From Bifidobacterium bifidum ATCC 29521 = JCM 1255 = DSM 20456 (GTDB lineage: Bacteria; Actinomycetota; Actinomycetes; Actinomycetales; Bifidobacteriaceae): DNA of 64,000 nt. The position numbers and the translations under genes are program-made. A model generated the notes under the pieces. It saw only the letters and a program-made list of their open reading frames with translations, was not told the DNA's origin and did not search any database. Shown piece after piece: positions 19,818 through 28,451 of the stretch. Position 1 is the stretch's first letter. Each line of letters starts with the position of its first letter. Location of the stretch: the NCBI RefSeq assembly GCF_001025135.1, contig NZ_AP012323.1:124001-188000 (forward strand). Reading direction: 5' to 3'.

Positions 19818-19935
19818 TTTGCGTTCTTAAGTGCGCGCCGAGACGACAAGTCCGCGCACATAGGAACGTAAACAGGGCGATTTGCGTTCCTACGTGCGCA
19901 TGGTCGTCGTTTTGGCGCGCACTTAAGAACGCAAA
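19818..19935. repeat. Nested palindromic element: four alternating copies of a 20-bp motif
   Basis: Two 55-bp arms (19818-19872 and 19881-19935) are inverted copies with few mismatches around an 8-nt spacer. Each arm is itself an inverted pair of a 20-bp motif of the form TTTrCGTTCyTAnGTGCGCr, at 19818-19837 (+), 19853-19872 (-), 19881-19900 (+) and 19916-19935 (-). It lies between two plus-strand genes. It could fold as one long hairpin or as two smaller ones. No coding function is evident. Confidence 0.85.
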
Positions 19936-20020
19936 ACCACGTTTCGCCCGCCAGGCCAGGCGTCGCGGGATGTGTGGATAGTGATAGGTGAGCATCCGAA
20001 TGCATAGAACGGGGGCTGCC

Positions 20021-20776
20021 ATGCATGAGTCATCGTATAAGGCCGGTTCGGGGCGACGTTATCAGTCCGGGCAGGGGCGTCCGGGTCGCGTTCCGCGGAT
20101 CCTCGTCACTGTTGTCGCCGTAATCGCGCTCATCGTGGGCGGCCTCGCACTGGTTCGGGCCGTCGCACCCCATGCAATCGCGAAGCTGACAGCGGTATCC
20201 GTGCGCAGCCTGGCAATCGGCGCGGCGGCGCTGATCGTCGTCGCCATCATACTGATCGTCATGGCTCGCGTGGCTTCCCGACGCGGCAACCGAGTGAGCG
20301 TGCGCGGAACCGCAGGCGGAGCCATCGTCGCCGTCGTATTCGCCATCATGCTGACCGTAGCCGCGCTGCTGATCTCCAACCTGTTCAAGGACGGCATCGT
20401 CAAGCCGTCATCGCCCGACAAGTCACCTGCTCAGAGTGCGCAGAACATGCAACAATCAGTTGAGGAGGCTGGCATCTACTGCGAGTCCGGCTGGTCGGAA
20501 CTCTCATCGCAAGGGTATCCGGGTGTGACGGACGTCGAGATATGCCTCAAGCCGCGCATCGCCTACGTCACGTTCGATAACGAATTCGCTGCCGACATGT
20601 ACCGCGCGCCTTTGCGATACAAAATCATCGAGATGTTTGACGAGCAAGCGAACAGCACCATCTCCAAGGGAGACTGGCGGCTGTTGAGTGGCAAGAAATG
20701 GTCGGTGTTCAGCTACAGGACCATCATTGACAAGCTCCAGAAGCAGTGGGGTGGAACCGTCGAGAAAATAGGATGA
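20021..20776 (+). CDS. Membrane protein of unknown function with C-terminal exposed domain
   Basis: About 251 residues. Three hydrophobic helices lie within the first 130 residues (near 22-45, 58-80 and 90-118), followed by a polar domain of about 120 residues with Cys residues in YCESGW and EICLKP that could form a disulphide. I recognise no family. The ATG at 20021 has GGGG about 8 nt upstream and is preferred to an upstream in-frame GTG at 19988 or ATG at 20000. Confidence 0.6.
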   Translation: MHESSYKAGSGRRYQSGQGRPGRVPRILVTVVAVIALIVGGLALVRAVAPHAIAKLTAVSVRSLAIGAAALIVVAIILIVMARVASRRGNRVSVRGTAGGAIVAVVFAIMLTVAALLISNLFKDGIVKPSSPDKSPAQSAQNMQQSVEEAGIYCESGWSELSSQGYPGVTDVEICLKPRIAYVTFDNEFAADMYRAPLRYKIIEMFDEQANSTISKGDWRLLSGKKWSVFSYRTIIDKLQKQWGGTVEKIG

Positions 20777-20854
20777 CGGCGGATGATCCGGGTGCGATGC
20801 AACCGCGGCACATGAGGCGCGGACGCGGTTCTCCGCGAAGGCTATGATGGAAAC

Positions 20855-21355
20855 GTGAATGACGTCTCGAATCAGCCGGCAGCGAAGACCCCAGCCGAAT
20901 CATCCTCCGAGTCCACCGAATCCTCCCGTTTCACACGCGGAGACAGCACGCTGACCACCGTAGGACGGATCGTCATGGTCTACGCGGTCGTCCAGCTGCT
21001 GATGGCGATCAGTGCGCTCGCGTCACTGTCCGGCCTTGATCCCGCGGCTTCCGTGCAAGTGATCGGCGGGTGGCGCATCGGCCTGCGCGTGGCATGGTTC
21101 ACGCTCGGCCTGGTGTTCGCGGGCAATTGCGTGCTGTATCTGCTCGGCGGATGGCTCGGCCGCCGGGCCGGAGCGGACACGTCCAAATCCCGGCCGTTCA
21201 TGGCACTGATGTGGCTTTCCGTGGTGACCACGCTTATCGGTCTGCTCGCCGCGCGGGCGACCACATCCGGCTGGGAGGCGTGGTTTTCGCTTCTGATCGC
21301 CGTGATACTTTCCCTATACGCGACCAAAGTCGTAAAGCGCAGCGCGCGCATCTGA
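20855..21355 (+). CDS. Small four-helix membrane protein, unknown function
   Basis: A 166-aa protein with a Ser/Thr/Glu-rich N-terminus of about 30 residues and four predicted membrane helices. No family was recognised. The GTG start lacks a Shine-Dalgarno, but TATGAT at 20843-20848 ends 6 nt upstream, which fits a -10 box for a leaderless mRNA. The protein ends with a basic KVVKRSARI. Confidence 0.6.
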   Translation: MNDVSNQPAAKTPAESSSESTESSRFTRGDSTLTTVGRIVMVYAVVQLLMAISALASLSGLDPAASVQVIGGWRIGLRVAWFTLGLVFAGNCVLYLLGGWLGRRAGADTSKSRPFMALMWLSVVTTLIGLLAARATTSGWEAWFSLLIAVILSLYATKVVKRSARI

Positions 21356-21456
21356 GCGGTGACATCGGCGGCTGGCCTACAGACGAGCGAAACGCCGCCA
21401 ATCGACGGTGCTGTGAGTGAACGCAACGCAAAGAAAAATCAGGTATGGTGAGACGC

Positions 21457-22461
21457 ATGAGCGAGCAGAACAATCACGATACAACAAACAACTCCCGGCG
21501 CAACCCGGCCGCGGCGGACGGCCCGTCCATGCAGACGGCCTATTTCGCGGGCGGATGCTTTTGGGGGCTGGAACGCTACTTCCAGAACGTCGACGGTGTC
21601 ACCGACACCACGGTCGGTTACGCGCAGTCGAAGGTCGAATCACCCTCCTATGAGCAGGTGTGTGCGGGCGTCACCGACGCCGCGGAGACCGTGAAAGTTG
21701 TGTTCGACCCAGCGCAGGTGACGCTGCGCACGCTCACACTGCTGTTCCTGGAGGTCATTGACCCGTTCTCGGTGGACCGTCAGGGCGAGGACAGTGGGCG
21801 GCAGTACCGCACCGGCATGTTCTTCACGGACGCGACGCAGCAATCCGTGTATATCGCCGCGCTGGAGCAGCTGGTCGATCGGCAGCCCGCCCGCCCGGCG
21901 GTCTTGGTCGAGCCGCTGCGCAACTTCTACCCGGCCGAGGCGCACCATCAGGATTATCTGATCGCCAATCCGGGAGGCTTCTGCCATATTCCGCTGGCCG
22001 CCATCGCGAACGTGAAACGGCGGCAGAAGTATGTGGAAAAGATCTGGGACCTGACGCTCGAACAGTTCGCGGTCACGCAGTGCGCGGCCACCGAGCGGCC
22101 GTTCGTCAACGCCTACGACGAGGAGTTCGAGCCGGGCATCTACGTGGATGTGGTCAGCGGCGAGCCGTTGTTCTCATCGCGCGACAAATTCGATTCCGGC
22201 TGCGGTTGGCCGGCGTTCTCCAAGCCGATCGCGGACGAGCTGTTGACCGAGCACGCGGATCATCGCATCCCGGGGCGCGACCGCATCGAGGTGCGGACGG
22301 CCGACACGCAGATCCACCTCGGGCACGTGTTTGACGATGGGCCAGCCAACCGGGGCGGTTTGCGGTACTGCATGAACTCCGCCGCGCTGCGCTTCGTGCC
22401 GCGCTCGCGCATGGAGGCGGAAGGCTACGGCGACTGGTTGCCTGCGGTGGATGGCGAATAG
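21457..22461 (+). CDS. msrAB: Fused peptide methionine sulfoxide reductase MsrA-MsrB
   Basis: A 334-aa bifunctional repair enzyme reducing both epimers of methionine sulfoxide. The MsrA half carries the catalytic Cys34 in GGCFWG. The MsrB half shows [12 protein letters not shown] and the catalytic Cys305 in [12 protein letters not shown]. No signal peptide is seen, so it is cytoplasmic. I chose ATG 21457, which has GGTGAG just upstream, over the ATG at 21445. This order (A then B in one chain) is common in Firmicutes and bifidobacteria. Confidence 0.93.
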   Translation: MSEQNNHDTTNNSRRNPAAADGPSMQTAYFAGGCFWGLERYFQNVDGVTDTTVGYAQSKVESPSYEQVCAGVTDAAETVKVVFDPAQVTLRTLTLLFLEVIDPFSVDRQGEDSGRQYRTGMFFTDATQQSVYIAALEQLVDRQPARPAVLVEPLRNFYPAEAHHQDYLIANPGGFCHIPLAAIANVKRRQKYVEKIWDLTLEQFAVTQCAATERPFVNAYDEEFEPGIYVDVVSGEPLFSSRDKFDSGCGWPAFSKPIADELLTEHADHRIPGRDRIEVRTADTQIHLGHVFDDGPANRGGLRYCMNSAALRFVPRSRMEAEGYGDWLPAVDGE

Positions 22462-22465
22462 CCGT

Positions 22466-22966
22466 TCAGAGAGCCGTTGCGCGCCTTTTCCTCCGCGCCA
22501 GCCATCGCCGCCATTGGCCATGGACTAGCGCAACGGTCGCGATGAGACTGGCCGCCGCAGCCAATCCCAGAGAATACACGAATCCCGGAGTGCTGAAGCC
22601 GTGGGCGATCACCAGGGCGTTGGAACCGATGCAGATCGCCGCGAACGAGGCGAGCGTCGCGATACGCAGCCATGGCACCCAGCGCGCCGGGATTCTTGCG
22701 ACGGCGAGATACAACGATGCGATAACGACGACTTGCAGGCATGATGCAGCGACGAATTGCCACAGCATCGCCGGATCATGCAGAAATGCGGTTTCGGGGA
22801 ACATTCTGATGATTTCGCGGATGGTGTTCGGCAGGCGCCACCATTTGAGCCATACTAGCCAAGCGTCCACTGCCACTGCGATGCCCCACGCCAATCCTGT
22901 GCGCAGGCGCAGCTGTGGCGACGCGCGTCGGATGCTGCTCTTGGCGATGAGCGTAGATTCTCTCAT
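22466..22966 (-). CDS. Four-helix membrane protein of unknown function
   Basis: About 166 residues with four hydrophobic helices and a basic C-terminus (WRRWLARRKRRATAL). The start at 22966 is fixed by a clear GAAGGAG six bases upstream; longer in-frame starts are unlikely. No family recognised. It is convergent with msrAB, with only 4 bp between the stop codons. Confidence 0.6.
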   Translation of the reverse strand: MRESTLIAKSSIRRASPQLRLRTGLAWGIAVAVDAWLVWLKWWRLPNTIREIIRMFPETAFLHDPAMLWQFVAASCLQVVVIASLYLAVARIPARWVPWLRIATLASFAAICIGSNALVIAHGFSTPGFVYSLGLAAAASLIATVALVHGQWRRWLARRKRRATAL

Positions 22967-23080
22967 CGTCGGCTCCTTCGAAGGCGAATCAGGTATATCG
23001 CACATTGTGAAGGCGCGGTTGCCGCGAATCGCCGCCAAACCTCATACGAACGGGCAGACTTTTCGCGGGAAGGGGCAGCC

Positions 23081-23283
23081 ATCTGCGTTTCAGGGGGTTG
23101 ATTTCGTGTTCGCCAAACGTCTATCTACGTTTCGAGGGGTTGCCAAAACGCGATGCCCGGGGTATTGAGCGCCAATCGCCATTGGAATCATGCGGTTTTG
23201 GGGGTGCTTATACTTGGCCACCAACCCCTCGAAACGCAGATAGATGTTCGGATCAAACCGAATCGCCCCCTCGAAACGCAGAT
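23081..23283. repeat. Nested palindromic element: four copies of a 20-bp motif, two in each orientation
   Basis: The motif ATCTGCGTTTCGAGGGGTTG or a close variant occurs at 23081-23100 (+), 23123-23142 (+), 23222-23241 (-) and 23264-23283 (-). Similarity continues outside the motifs, for example CTATCT before the inner pair. Together they form an outer and an inner inverted pair. It fills most of the 349-bp gap between the four-helix protein and the helicase stop codon. Function unknown; one long transcript could fold into a double hairpin. Confidence 0.85.
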
Positions 23284-23315
23284 AGCCTTCTGACAGCGCT
23301 TATCTGCGCAATCTC

Positions 23316-26300
23316 TCACCCGACAAGGTGCCGGTACAGCTCAGGATCCAGCGGCCGCGCAAGTCTCAGTGTGGAGAGCGTGACCTTCACCGTACCGTTT
23401 CCGGCCGCGTTCGGCTTGGTGGTGAGCGTCGGATTGTCAAACGCGGCGACGTGCCCGACGTAATAGTATTTGCCGTCGGCCTCTTCCGCCTTGCGCATGA
23501 CGAACAGCGGAACGAAATGCGTACGGCCCCAGTCCGGTCCCACACCGCTCAGCGCCCACTGGAATTCGGGAGATTGCGGGGTGCGCCCGTTCTTGCTGAA
23601 GTACTTCATCTCCTGTGCGTTCAGGAACTCGTCTTCGTATTGGCTGGCCGCGTACTTCACGAAGATGGGCATGGTGTTGGTGTCTTTGTCGAGCAGGTAC
23701 CCGCCTACGTTCTGAGGCGTGTTCTCCTTCTTCCATCCGCACAGTCGCATGACGTCGGCCATGGAGTATTTGCGCTCATACAGGAATGCATGGTCGAAAG
23801 CGCGTCGCCGGCTCTGCGCCTCCTGGAACAGGTCTCGGCAATTGGCCAGACCGGTGCGCAGCGTGTCTGCGAGAAAGATGCGGAACGTGCGATTTTCGGC
23901 GAGCATGTTGACGAAGCCGGAGCTTAAACGATAGGCCGGTTCGCCCTGATCATCGTCGGCCAGCGTCTCCACCAGTGGCAGGTTCCCGAAACGTTTGCGA
24001 TTCGGTCCGGTGAAGTATGAGTAGTCAAGCACGCTGATAGCGGAGTCGAACTGCGCATCCGAGAGATCAGCCTGTGGGAAGTCCGCACGGATCGCATCAA
24101 GCAGCGCATCTCGACTGATTGGCGCGGATGCGTTCCAGCTGACAGGAGTCTCGTCATCCAGGCGCTCTTCGGCAAGCCGACACAGCCGTTCGAGGATGGC
24201 CAACTCATGAGGGCGCAGCCCGGGCAGCAGCAATTCCGTGGCCATCTTGAGGACCGCGTCTTCGGTGTCGGTTACCGGGTCCAGCTGATCCTCAAATGTT
24301 GTCTCGTGGTTCTTGCCGCCGCCGAGGCTCTTCTCGCGCGATCGCACGAAATCGAGGTAGTTGCTGCGCTTCGTGGCCAATGTATACGGCAAGGAAGGAT
24401 CGTAGGCGTAGATATCCATGAGCATCGGAATGCGGCCGAGCTCGTATCGCACCTGCCGGTATTGTTCCGATAGCTTCTTCATTTCGGACCAGTTGGCGGT
24501 GTCCAGTGATTTCAGCACGCGTTCCTTGGCGATCGGGTCGAAGCTTATGGAGGACAACCCGATCGATTTGCGCTGCAGGTTCTTGCGCGCGCGGTCGCGG
24601 TCACCGGTGTTGCCGTACAGGGCCACGGGGATCAGGTAGTTGTTGTTGTAGTTGCCGATAAAATCGATGACCACGACGCTGTCCTTGTACGGGAACTTGC
24701 GCAGTCCGCGGCCAAGCTGCTGGGTGAATATGATGCTGGACTCTGTGCTGCGCAGCATCACGATCTGGTTGACGGCGGGGATATCGACGCCCTCGTTGAA
24801 CATGTCGACGGTGAACAGGTAGTCGAGTTCGCCGTCGGTGAGCCGCCGGACGTATTCGTCGCGTTTTTCCTGCGATAACGGCTTGCCGTTGACGTCTTTG
24901 CTGGTCACCGCTGCCGTGCGATAGGGGCGTTCCGCTTGCTGGTTCCAATGCTCGTTGAACAAGCGGGACAGCTCGTGCGCCTCCTCCTGCCTGCTGCAGA
25001 ACACCAGCCCGGTGACGGGGATCCCGAATTGCCCGTATTCCTGCAGCTTGTCGATGATATAGCGCACGCGCTGCTCGGTGGCGAGCTGCCCGATCTCGTA
25101 TTTGAGCTGTTTCGACTCCTTCGCGTCGAGCCCCTGTGAAACATCGAGGCGGTGCATGTCCTGGTCCGGGTCCTCGTCGGAACCGAGATATTCTGCGACG
25201 CCGTAATAATGGAACGGGCAGAGCATGTTTTCGTCCAGAGCCTTCTGCAGCCGGATCTCATAGGCGATGTTGTGGCCGAACAACTCGAAGATGTTGATGC
25301 CATCGGTGCGTTCCGGTGTGGCGGTCATGCCCAGCATGAAGTCGGCGTCCCTGAAATGGTCGATGACGCGCTGATACCCTTCGGCGCCCGCATGATGAAC
25401 TTCGTCGACAAGAACGTAGTCGAACTCGTCAGAGGCGAATTGCGCCAGTGCCTCCGGCTGGCGCATGGTCTGCACCGTGGCGAACACGTAGCGCCGATCC
25501 TGTTGTTTGCTGGTGCCGGTATACAGTCCCAGTTCGGATTGCGGACAACCGAGCACCTTTTGGTAGGATTTCATCGCCGCTTTGAGGATCATTTGCTGCT
25601 GGGCGATGTACAGCATGCGCCGGGGCCGGTACTCACGCACGTCGAACGCGGAAAGATAGGTTTTGCCTGTTCCCGTGGCCGACACGATGATCGCGCGATG
25701 CTCCCCTTGCTCGCGTAGTTTCTTCAGGCTCGCGAGGGCTTCTTTCTGCATGGCGTTCGGCTGGATCTCACGGCCTTCGAGGGACTTCAGAATGTCGCGC
25801 CGTGGCGGCGCGTACTTCTTGAAATCCTCCTCATACTGTTTGATCCATTCCTCGGTGAGTGGCTTGGAATCGGCGATCTGTGAGTCGATTTCATCTCGCA
25901 CCTGCGCGACCAGTTCGCCATTGGCGAGGGATGAGACCTTGAGATTCCATTCGCGTTGAGTGTTCAATGCGGCGCCGGTAAGATTCGAACTGCCGACGAA
26001 CAGGTCGTAGTACGGGGTGCCGTTGCGCATGCGGCGCGAGAATACGTATCCTTTGGGATGGAACGGCTGCCCTTGAGCGACTGATACTGAAGAGTCGGAG
26101 CCTGCCCACACGCGGACGTCCACGCCTGCCGTCCGCTGTAGGTGAAGCAGTTCCCAGAAAGCGCGTGGGTCGTTGAAATGATTCTTCGTCGACGTGATCA
26201 GTCTGCTGACCTGCTCGGGCGCATTGGCATGATGACTGCGGAAGTCCTCGAACAAACTGAGTATGGCATCAGGAGAGACGAAGGCGGTGGAGATGTCGAA

Positions 26301-26501
26301 GGAATCGCTGTTCGTGAGCGCATCGCTGATTTCATCATGCATGGTGAGGTCGCCTGGGCGGTTCGAAATCAGCGTTGGCTTATAGATTTCGGGGGCGTCC
26401 TGCCGGGGTTCGATCAGTCCGGAGATGACGCTTTCCAGCACGGAATGCGTGGCATCGGTTTTGAGGTCTGACTGCGGGTTGAGTGATTCTCGCGTATTCA
26501 T
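23316..26501 (-). CDS. PLD-nuclease / superfamily 2 helicase fusion with DUF3427-type C-terminus
   Basis: A 1061-aa protein. Residues about 55-225 form a phospholipase-D-like nuclease domain with HPK at 148-150 and GSSNLTG at 170-176, one HKD-type motif, so it would need to dimerise. The SF2 helicase core has Walker A GTGKT at 277-281, DEVH at 366-369, GMTATPERTDG and the motif VI segment QQLGRGLRK. The C-terminal 500 residues match the DUF3427 region found in such helicases. Proteins of this build are thought to restrict or repair DNA, but the role is not established. I chose the ATG at 26501, overlapping the Nudix stop by ATGA, over a longer Arg/His-rich frame. It forms a two-gene unit with the Nudix hydrolase. 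Confidence 0.88.
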   Translation of the reverse strand: MNTRESLNPQSDLKTDATHSVLESVISGLIEPRQDAPEIYKPTLISNRPGDLTMHDEISDALTNSDSFDISTAFVSPDAILSLFEDFRSHHANAPEQVSRLITSTKNHFNDPRAFWELLHLQRTAGVDVRVWAGSDSSVSVAQGQPFHPKGYVFSRRMRNGTPYYDLFVGSSNLTGAALNTQREWNLKVSSLANGELVAQVRDEIDSQIADSKPLTEEWIKQYEEDFKKYAPPRRDILKSLEGREIQPNAMQKEALASLKKLREQGEHRAIIVSATGTGKTYLSAFDVREYRPRRMLYIAQQQMILKAAMKSYQKVLGCPQSELGLYTGTSKQQDRRYVFATVQTMRQPEALAQFASDEFDYVLVDEVHHAGAEGYQRVIDHFRDADFMLGMTATPERTDGINIFELFGHNIAYEIRLQKALDENMLCPFHYYGVAEYLGSDEDPDQDMHRLDVSQGLDAKESKQLKYEIGQLATEQRVRYIIDKLQEYGQFGIPVTGLVFCSRQEEAHELSRLFNEHWNQQAERPYRTAAVTSKDVNGKPLSQEKRDEYVRRLTDGELDYLFTVDMFNEGVDIPAVNQIVMLRSTESSIIFTQQLGRGLRKFPYKDSVVVIDFIGNYNNNYLIPVALYGNTGDRDRARKNLQRKSIGLSSISFDPIAKERVLKSLDTANWSEMKKLSEQYRQVRYELGRIPMLMDIYAYDPSLPYTLATKRSNYLDFVRSREKSLGGGKNHETTFEDQLDPVTDTEDAVLKMATELLLPGLRPHELAILERLCRLAEERLDDETPVSWNASAPISRDALLDAIRADFPQADLSDAQFDSAISVLDYSYFTGPNRKRFGNLPLVETLADDDQGEPAYRLSSGFVNMLAENRTFRIFLADTLRTGLANCRDLFQEAQSRRRAFDHAFLYERKYSMADVMRLCGWKKENTPQNVGGYLLDKDTNTMPIFVKYAASQYEDEFLNAQEMKYFSKNGRTPQSPEFQWALSGVGPDWGRTHFVPLFVMRKAEEADGKYYYVGHVAAFDNPTLTTKPNAAGNGTVKVTLSTLRLARPLDPELYRHLVG

Positions 26502-26947
26502 GGCCGGCTCGGTTCCTCGGAGGTGCCCGACGTTGTCTGGGTGAGGAAGCGCATGCCTGCGATGATGCCGACGGCCGTACGGTCGACCGGAGCCCAATTC
26601 AGCTGTGGCATTGCGGAAGGATCCAGCCAACGGATGTCCGTGTGCTCGGTCAGCCGTGGCATGCCGTCGATTAGGTGACAAATGAATGTGATGAGTCGGA
26701 CCGTGCCGAAGTCGTAGGCGTACTCGCTGGTGCAAACCTCATCGGCGACCTCGATCTCACAGAGCAGTTCTTCTTCGATCTCCCGATGCAATGCCTGACG
26801 AGCCGTCTCGTAAGGCTCTATTTTCCCGCCGGGGAATTCCCAATATCCGGCGAGAGATTTTCCCGGTCCGCGTTGCGCGCATAACACCGCTCCATCGCGT
26901 ACGATCGCCGCACCCACAACGTTGATGATCTTGGCATGAGAGTCCAT
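26498..26947 (-). CDS. Nudix hydrolase, MutT / (deoxy)nucleoside triphosphate pyrophosphatase type
   Basis: A 149-aa protein with a Nudix box running from GGKIEPYE to REIEEEL; the normally conserved Gly after REUXEE is Leu here. The layout fits 8-oxo-dGTP or general (d)NTP pyrophosphatases. The stop codon overlaps the start of the PLD-helicase gene by 4 bp, so the two are cotranscribed and translated together. The start is taken at 26947 because family similarity begins there; in-frame starts up to 27028 would add as many as 27 residues. Confidence 0.85.
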   Translation of the reverse strand: MDSHAKIINVVGAAIVRDGAVLCAQRGPGKSLAGYWEFPGGKIEPYETARQALHREIEEELLCEIEVADEVCTSEYAYDFGTVRLITFICHLIDGMPRLTEHTDIRWLDPSAMPQLNWAPVDRTAVGIIAGMRFLTQTTSGTSEEPSRP

Positions 26948-27163
26948 GGTTACCCAGGATGCAACGGCGGCGTTTGATAATGCGATTGTGCGGACGGGTG
27001 TCATGAGCGGCATGTGAAGTGATTGCAATTGCTGTCGGAAGTTTCAGCTACTGAAAGTTTGACACAAACCGCTCGGCAAATACCACCAACAGCAGGTATG
27101 ACCGCGGCGCCGCGGTTGGAGGTCGGCTGCCCGCGATCCTTCAGCGAGACGCCAGCACAACCG

Positions 27164-27562
27164 TCACCATGGCAGCTGCGCCGCGTCGCTGTCGGACGAA
27201 GGGGCCGCAAGATTCGCATCGCTCGTGTAGCTCGTGCCCGGCTCCGGTGCGACGGTCTCATGCGGATCCGGAATCGCTGCGGCTGCGCTGGCTGTGCTCG
27301 CGCCCGTGCTCGCGCCCGCGTCACCTTCCAGTCCTCTGGCCACCTCATCGAGAAAATCGTCGACTTCGTCGATGTCGTATCCCCCTCTGAAACGCACATT
27401 GCTGAAGGTCTTCTCCTTGATGCGCCTTGCGAGCGAGTGGTCGCCGGTCGCCATGCGGTCGACGATTTCGTCAAGGAAGTCGTCGACCTCTCTGGTGCTA
27501 TACCCTTCCTTGAACCGCACCGTAGTGAACGTTCTCGATGTGATGGTGTCTGCGCTGATCAT
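27164..27562 (-). CDS. Small DivIVA-motif protein with two tandem motifs
   Basis: About 132 residues. Two copies of the DivIVA N-terminal motif are seen: TFTTVRFKEGYSTREVDDFL near residue 10 and TFSNVRFRGGYDIDEVDDFL near residue 52. An Ala/Ser-rich tail follows. It lacks the long coiled coil of true DivIVA/Wag31. DivIVA motifs bind curved membranes or partner proteins at poles and septa; this short tandem version may be a partner or antagonist of the full-length protein. I chose the ATG at 27562, with AGGA upstream; a start at 27601 is possible. Confidence 0.75.
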   Translation of the reverse strand: MISADTITSRTFTTVRFKEGYSTREVDDFLDEIVDRMATGDHSLARRIKEKTFSNVRFRGGYDIDEVDDFLDEVARGLEGDAGASTGASTASAAAAIPDPHETVAPEPGTSYTSDANLAAPSSDSDAAQLPW

Positions 27563-27634
27563 GACTGATCCTGTCTGTCGCTGGATATCTCGCACTTCCA
27601 CTCTACTCTCGCCTCGCTTGTAAGAATTGCGATT

Positions 27635-27955
27635 ATGGAAGCAGCATTGAAGCCCGCCGCGCCCTCTGCCGTCACGGTGGTGATCACCAGCTGCAATCAG
27701 GGAGCGCTCATCCGTGAAGCAGTCGAATCTGCGCTCGCCCAGACGATTCGTCCCGATTGCGTCATCGTCGTTGATGATGGCTCCGACGATCCGGCCTCCA
27801 TCGCAGTGCTTGATGGGCTCGCCGAACTCGGTGCGCCAGGACGCGACGGTACCGCTCCCGCCGGCCAGTTTGCGCCGGTCCTCGAAAAATCATCCCTATA
27901 TCAATTCCCGTCCTGCCCACCTACAGGACGGGACGATTCACCTGCTCGACGCTAG
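27635..27955 (+). pseudogene. Truncated family 2 glycosyltransferase
   Basis: The first 70 residues match the start of a GT-A fold glycosyltransferase: VTVVITSCNQGALI, SALAQTI and the nucleotide-binding VVDDGSDDP. After about residue 68 similarity is lost and a short unrelated tail follows to a stop. Catalytic and acceptor parts are missing, so this looks like the 5' stump of a deleted gene. A 10-bp hairpin lies within its end. Confidence 0.7.
27906..27933. terminator. 10-bp hairpin at the end of the glycosyltransferase stump
   Basis: TCCCGTCCTG at 27906-27915 pairs with CAGGACGGGA at 27924-27933 around an 8-nt loop. No T tract follows; it may be the terminator left by the deleted gene. Confidence 0.5.
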
Positions 27956-27997
27956 ACTGAAGATGTCAATCGCAGTCAAACCAAAGGCGGTCATATC

Positions 27998-28330
27998 ATG
28001 ATTCTCGTCACCACCACGCCGTCGGTCGACGGTTACGTCATCAATAGCTATCAGGGCATCGTGTTCGGTGAAGTGATTTCCGGCGTCAACATGTTCAAGG
28101 ATATCGGCGCCGGCCTGCGCAACATGTTCGGCGGACGCAGCCAGGGCTATGAAGAGGAGCTGATGAAGGCGCGCAACGAGGCGATTCTTGAGATGCAGCA
28201 GCGGGCCGAGGCAATGGGTGCGCACGCCGTGGTCGGTGTGGACATCGACTACGAGGTGCTTGGCGCCGACAACGGCATGCTGATGGTCACCGCGTCCGGC
28301 ACCGCCGTGCAACTCGCCCGCCGCGGCTGA
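27998..28330 (+). CDS. YbjQ/UPF0145 family protein
   Basis: A 110-aa protein of the YbjQ family (COG0393), seen from [37 protein letters not shown] and MVTASGTAV. The family forms a pentameric beta-structured ring related to dodecin-like or heavy-metal-binding folds; its function is not established. Length matches the family. A hairpin of two GTGCCGGCAC palindromes follows the stop. Confidence 0.9.
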   Translation: MILVTTTPSVDGYVINSYQGIVFGEVISGVNMFKDIGAGLRNMFGGRSQGYEEELMKARNEAILEMQQRAEAMGAHAVVGVDIDYEVLGADNGMLMVTASGTAVQLARRG

Positions 28331-28333
28331 ACT

Positions 28334-28361
28334 GTGCCGGCACCAGCTTGTGTGCCGGCAC
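28334..28361 (+). terminator. Hairpin of repeated GTGCCGGCAC palindromes
   Basis: Two identical 10-bp palindromes at 28334-28343 and 28352-28361 can pair with each other around an 8-nt loop, four bases after the YbjQ stop codon. Confidence 0.6.
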
Positions 28362-28451
28362 CGGCGTTCGGCGAAACATCGCACGGCGACGGTATCGTAA
28401 AGCGTTGCGCCGCGAAGCGCGACGGATGATACCGGTGGAAAGGACCGTGTG

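Noticed and set aside
23081..23283. Four repeats of about 20 bp as a degenerate CRISPR array
   Set aside because: Two copies are inverted relative to the others, spacing is irregular, and no cas genes are near.
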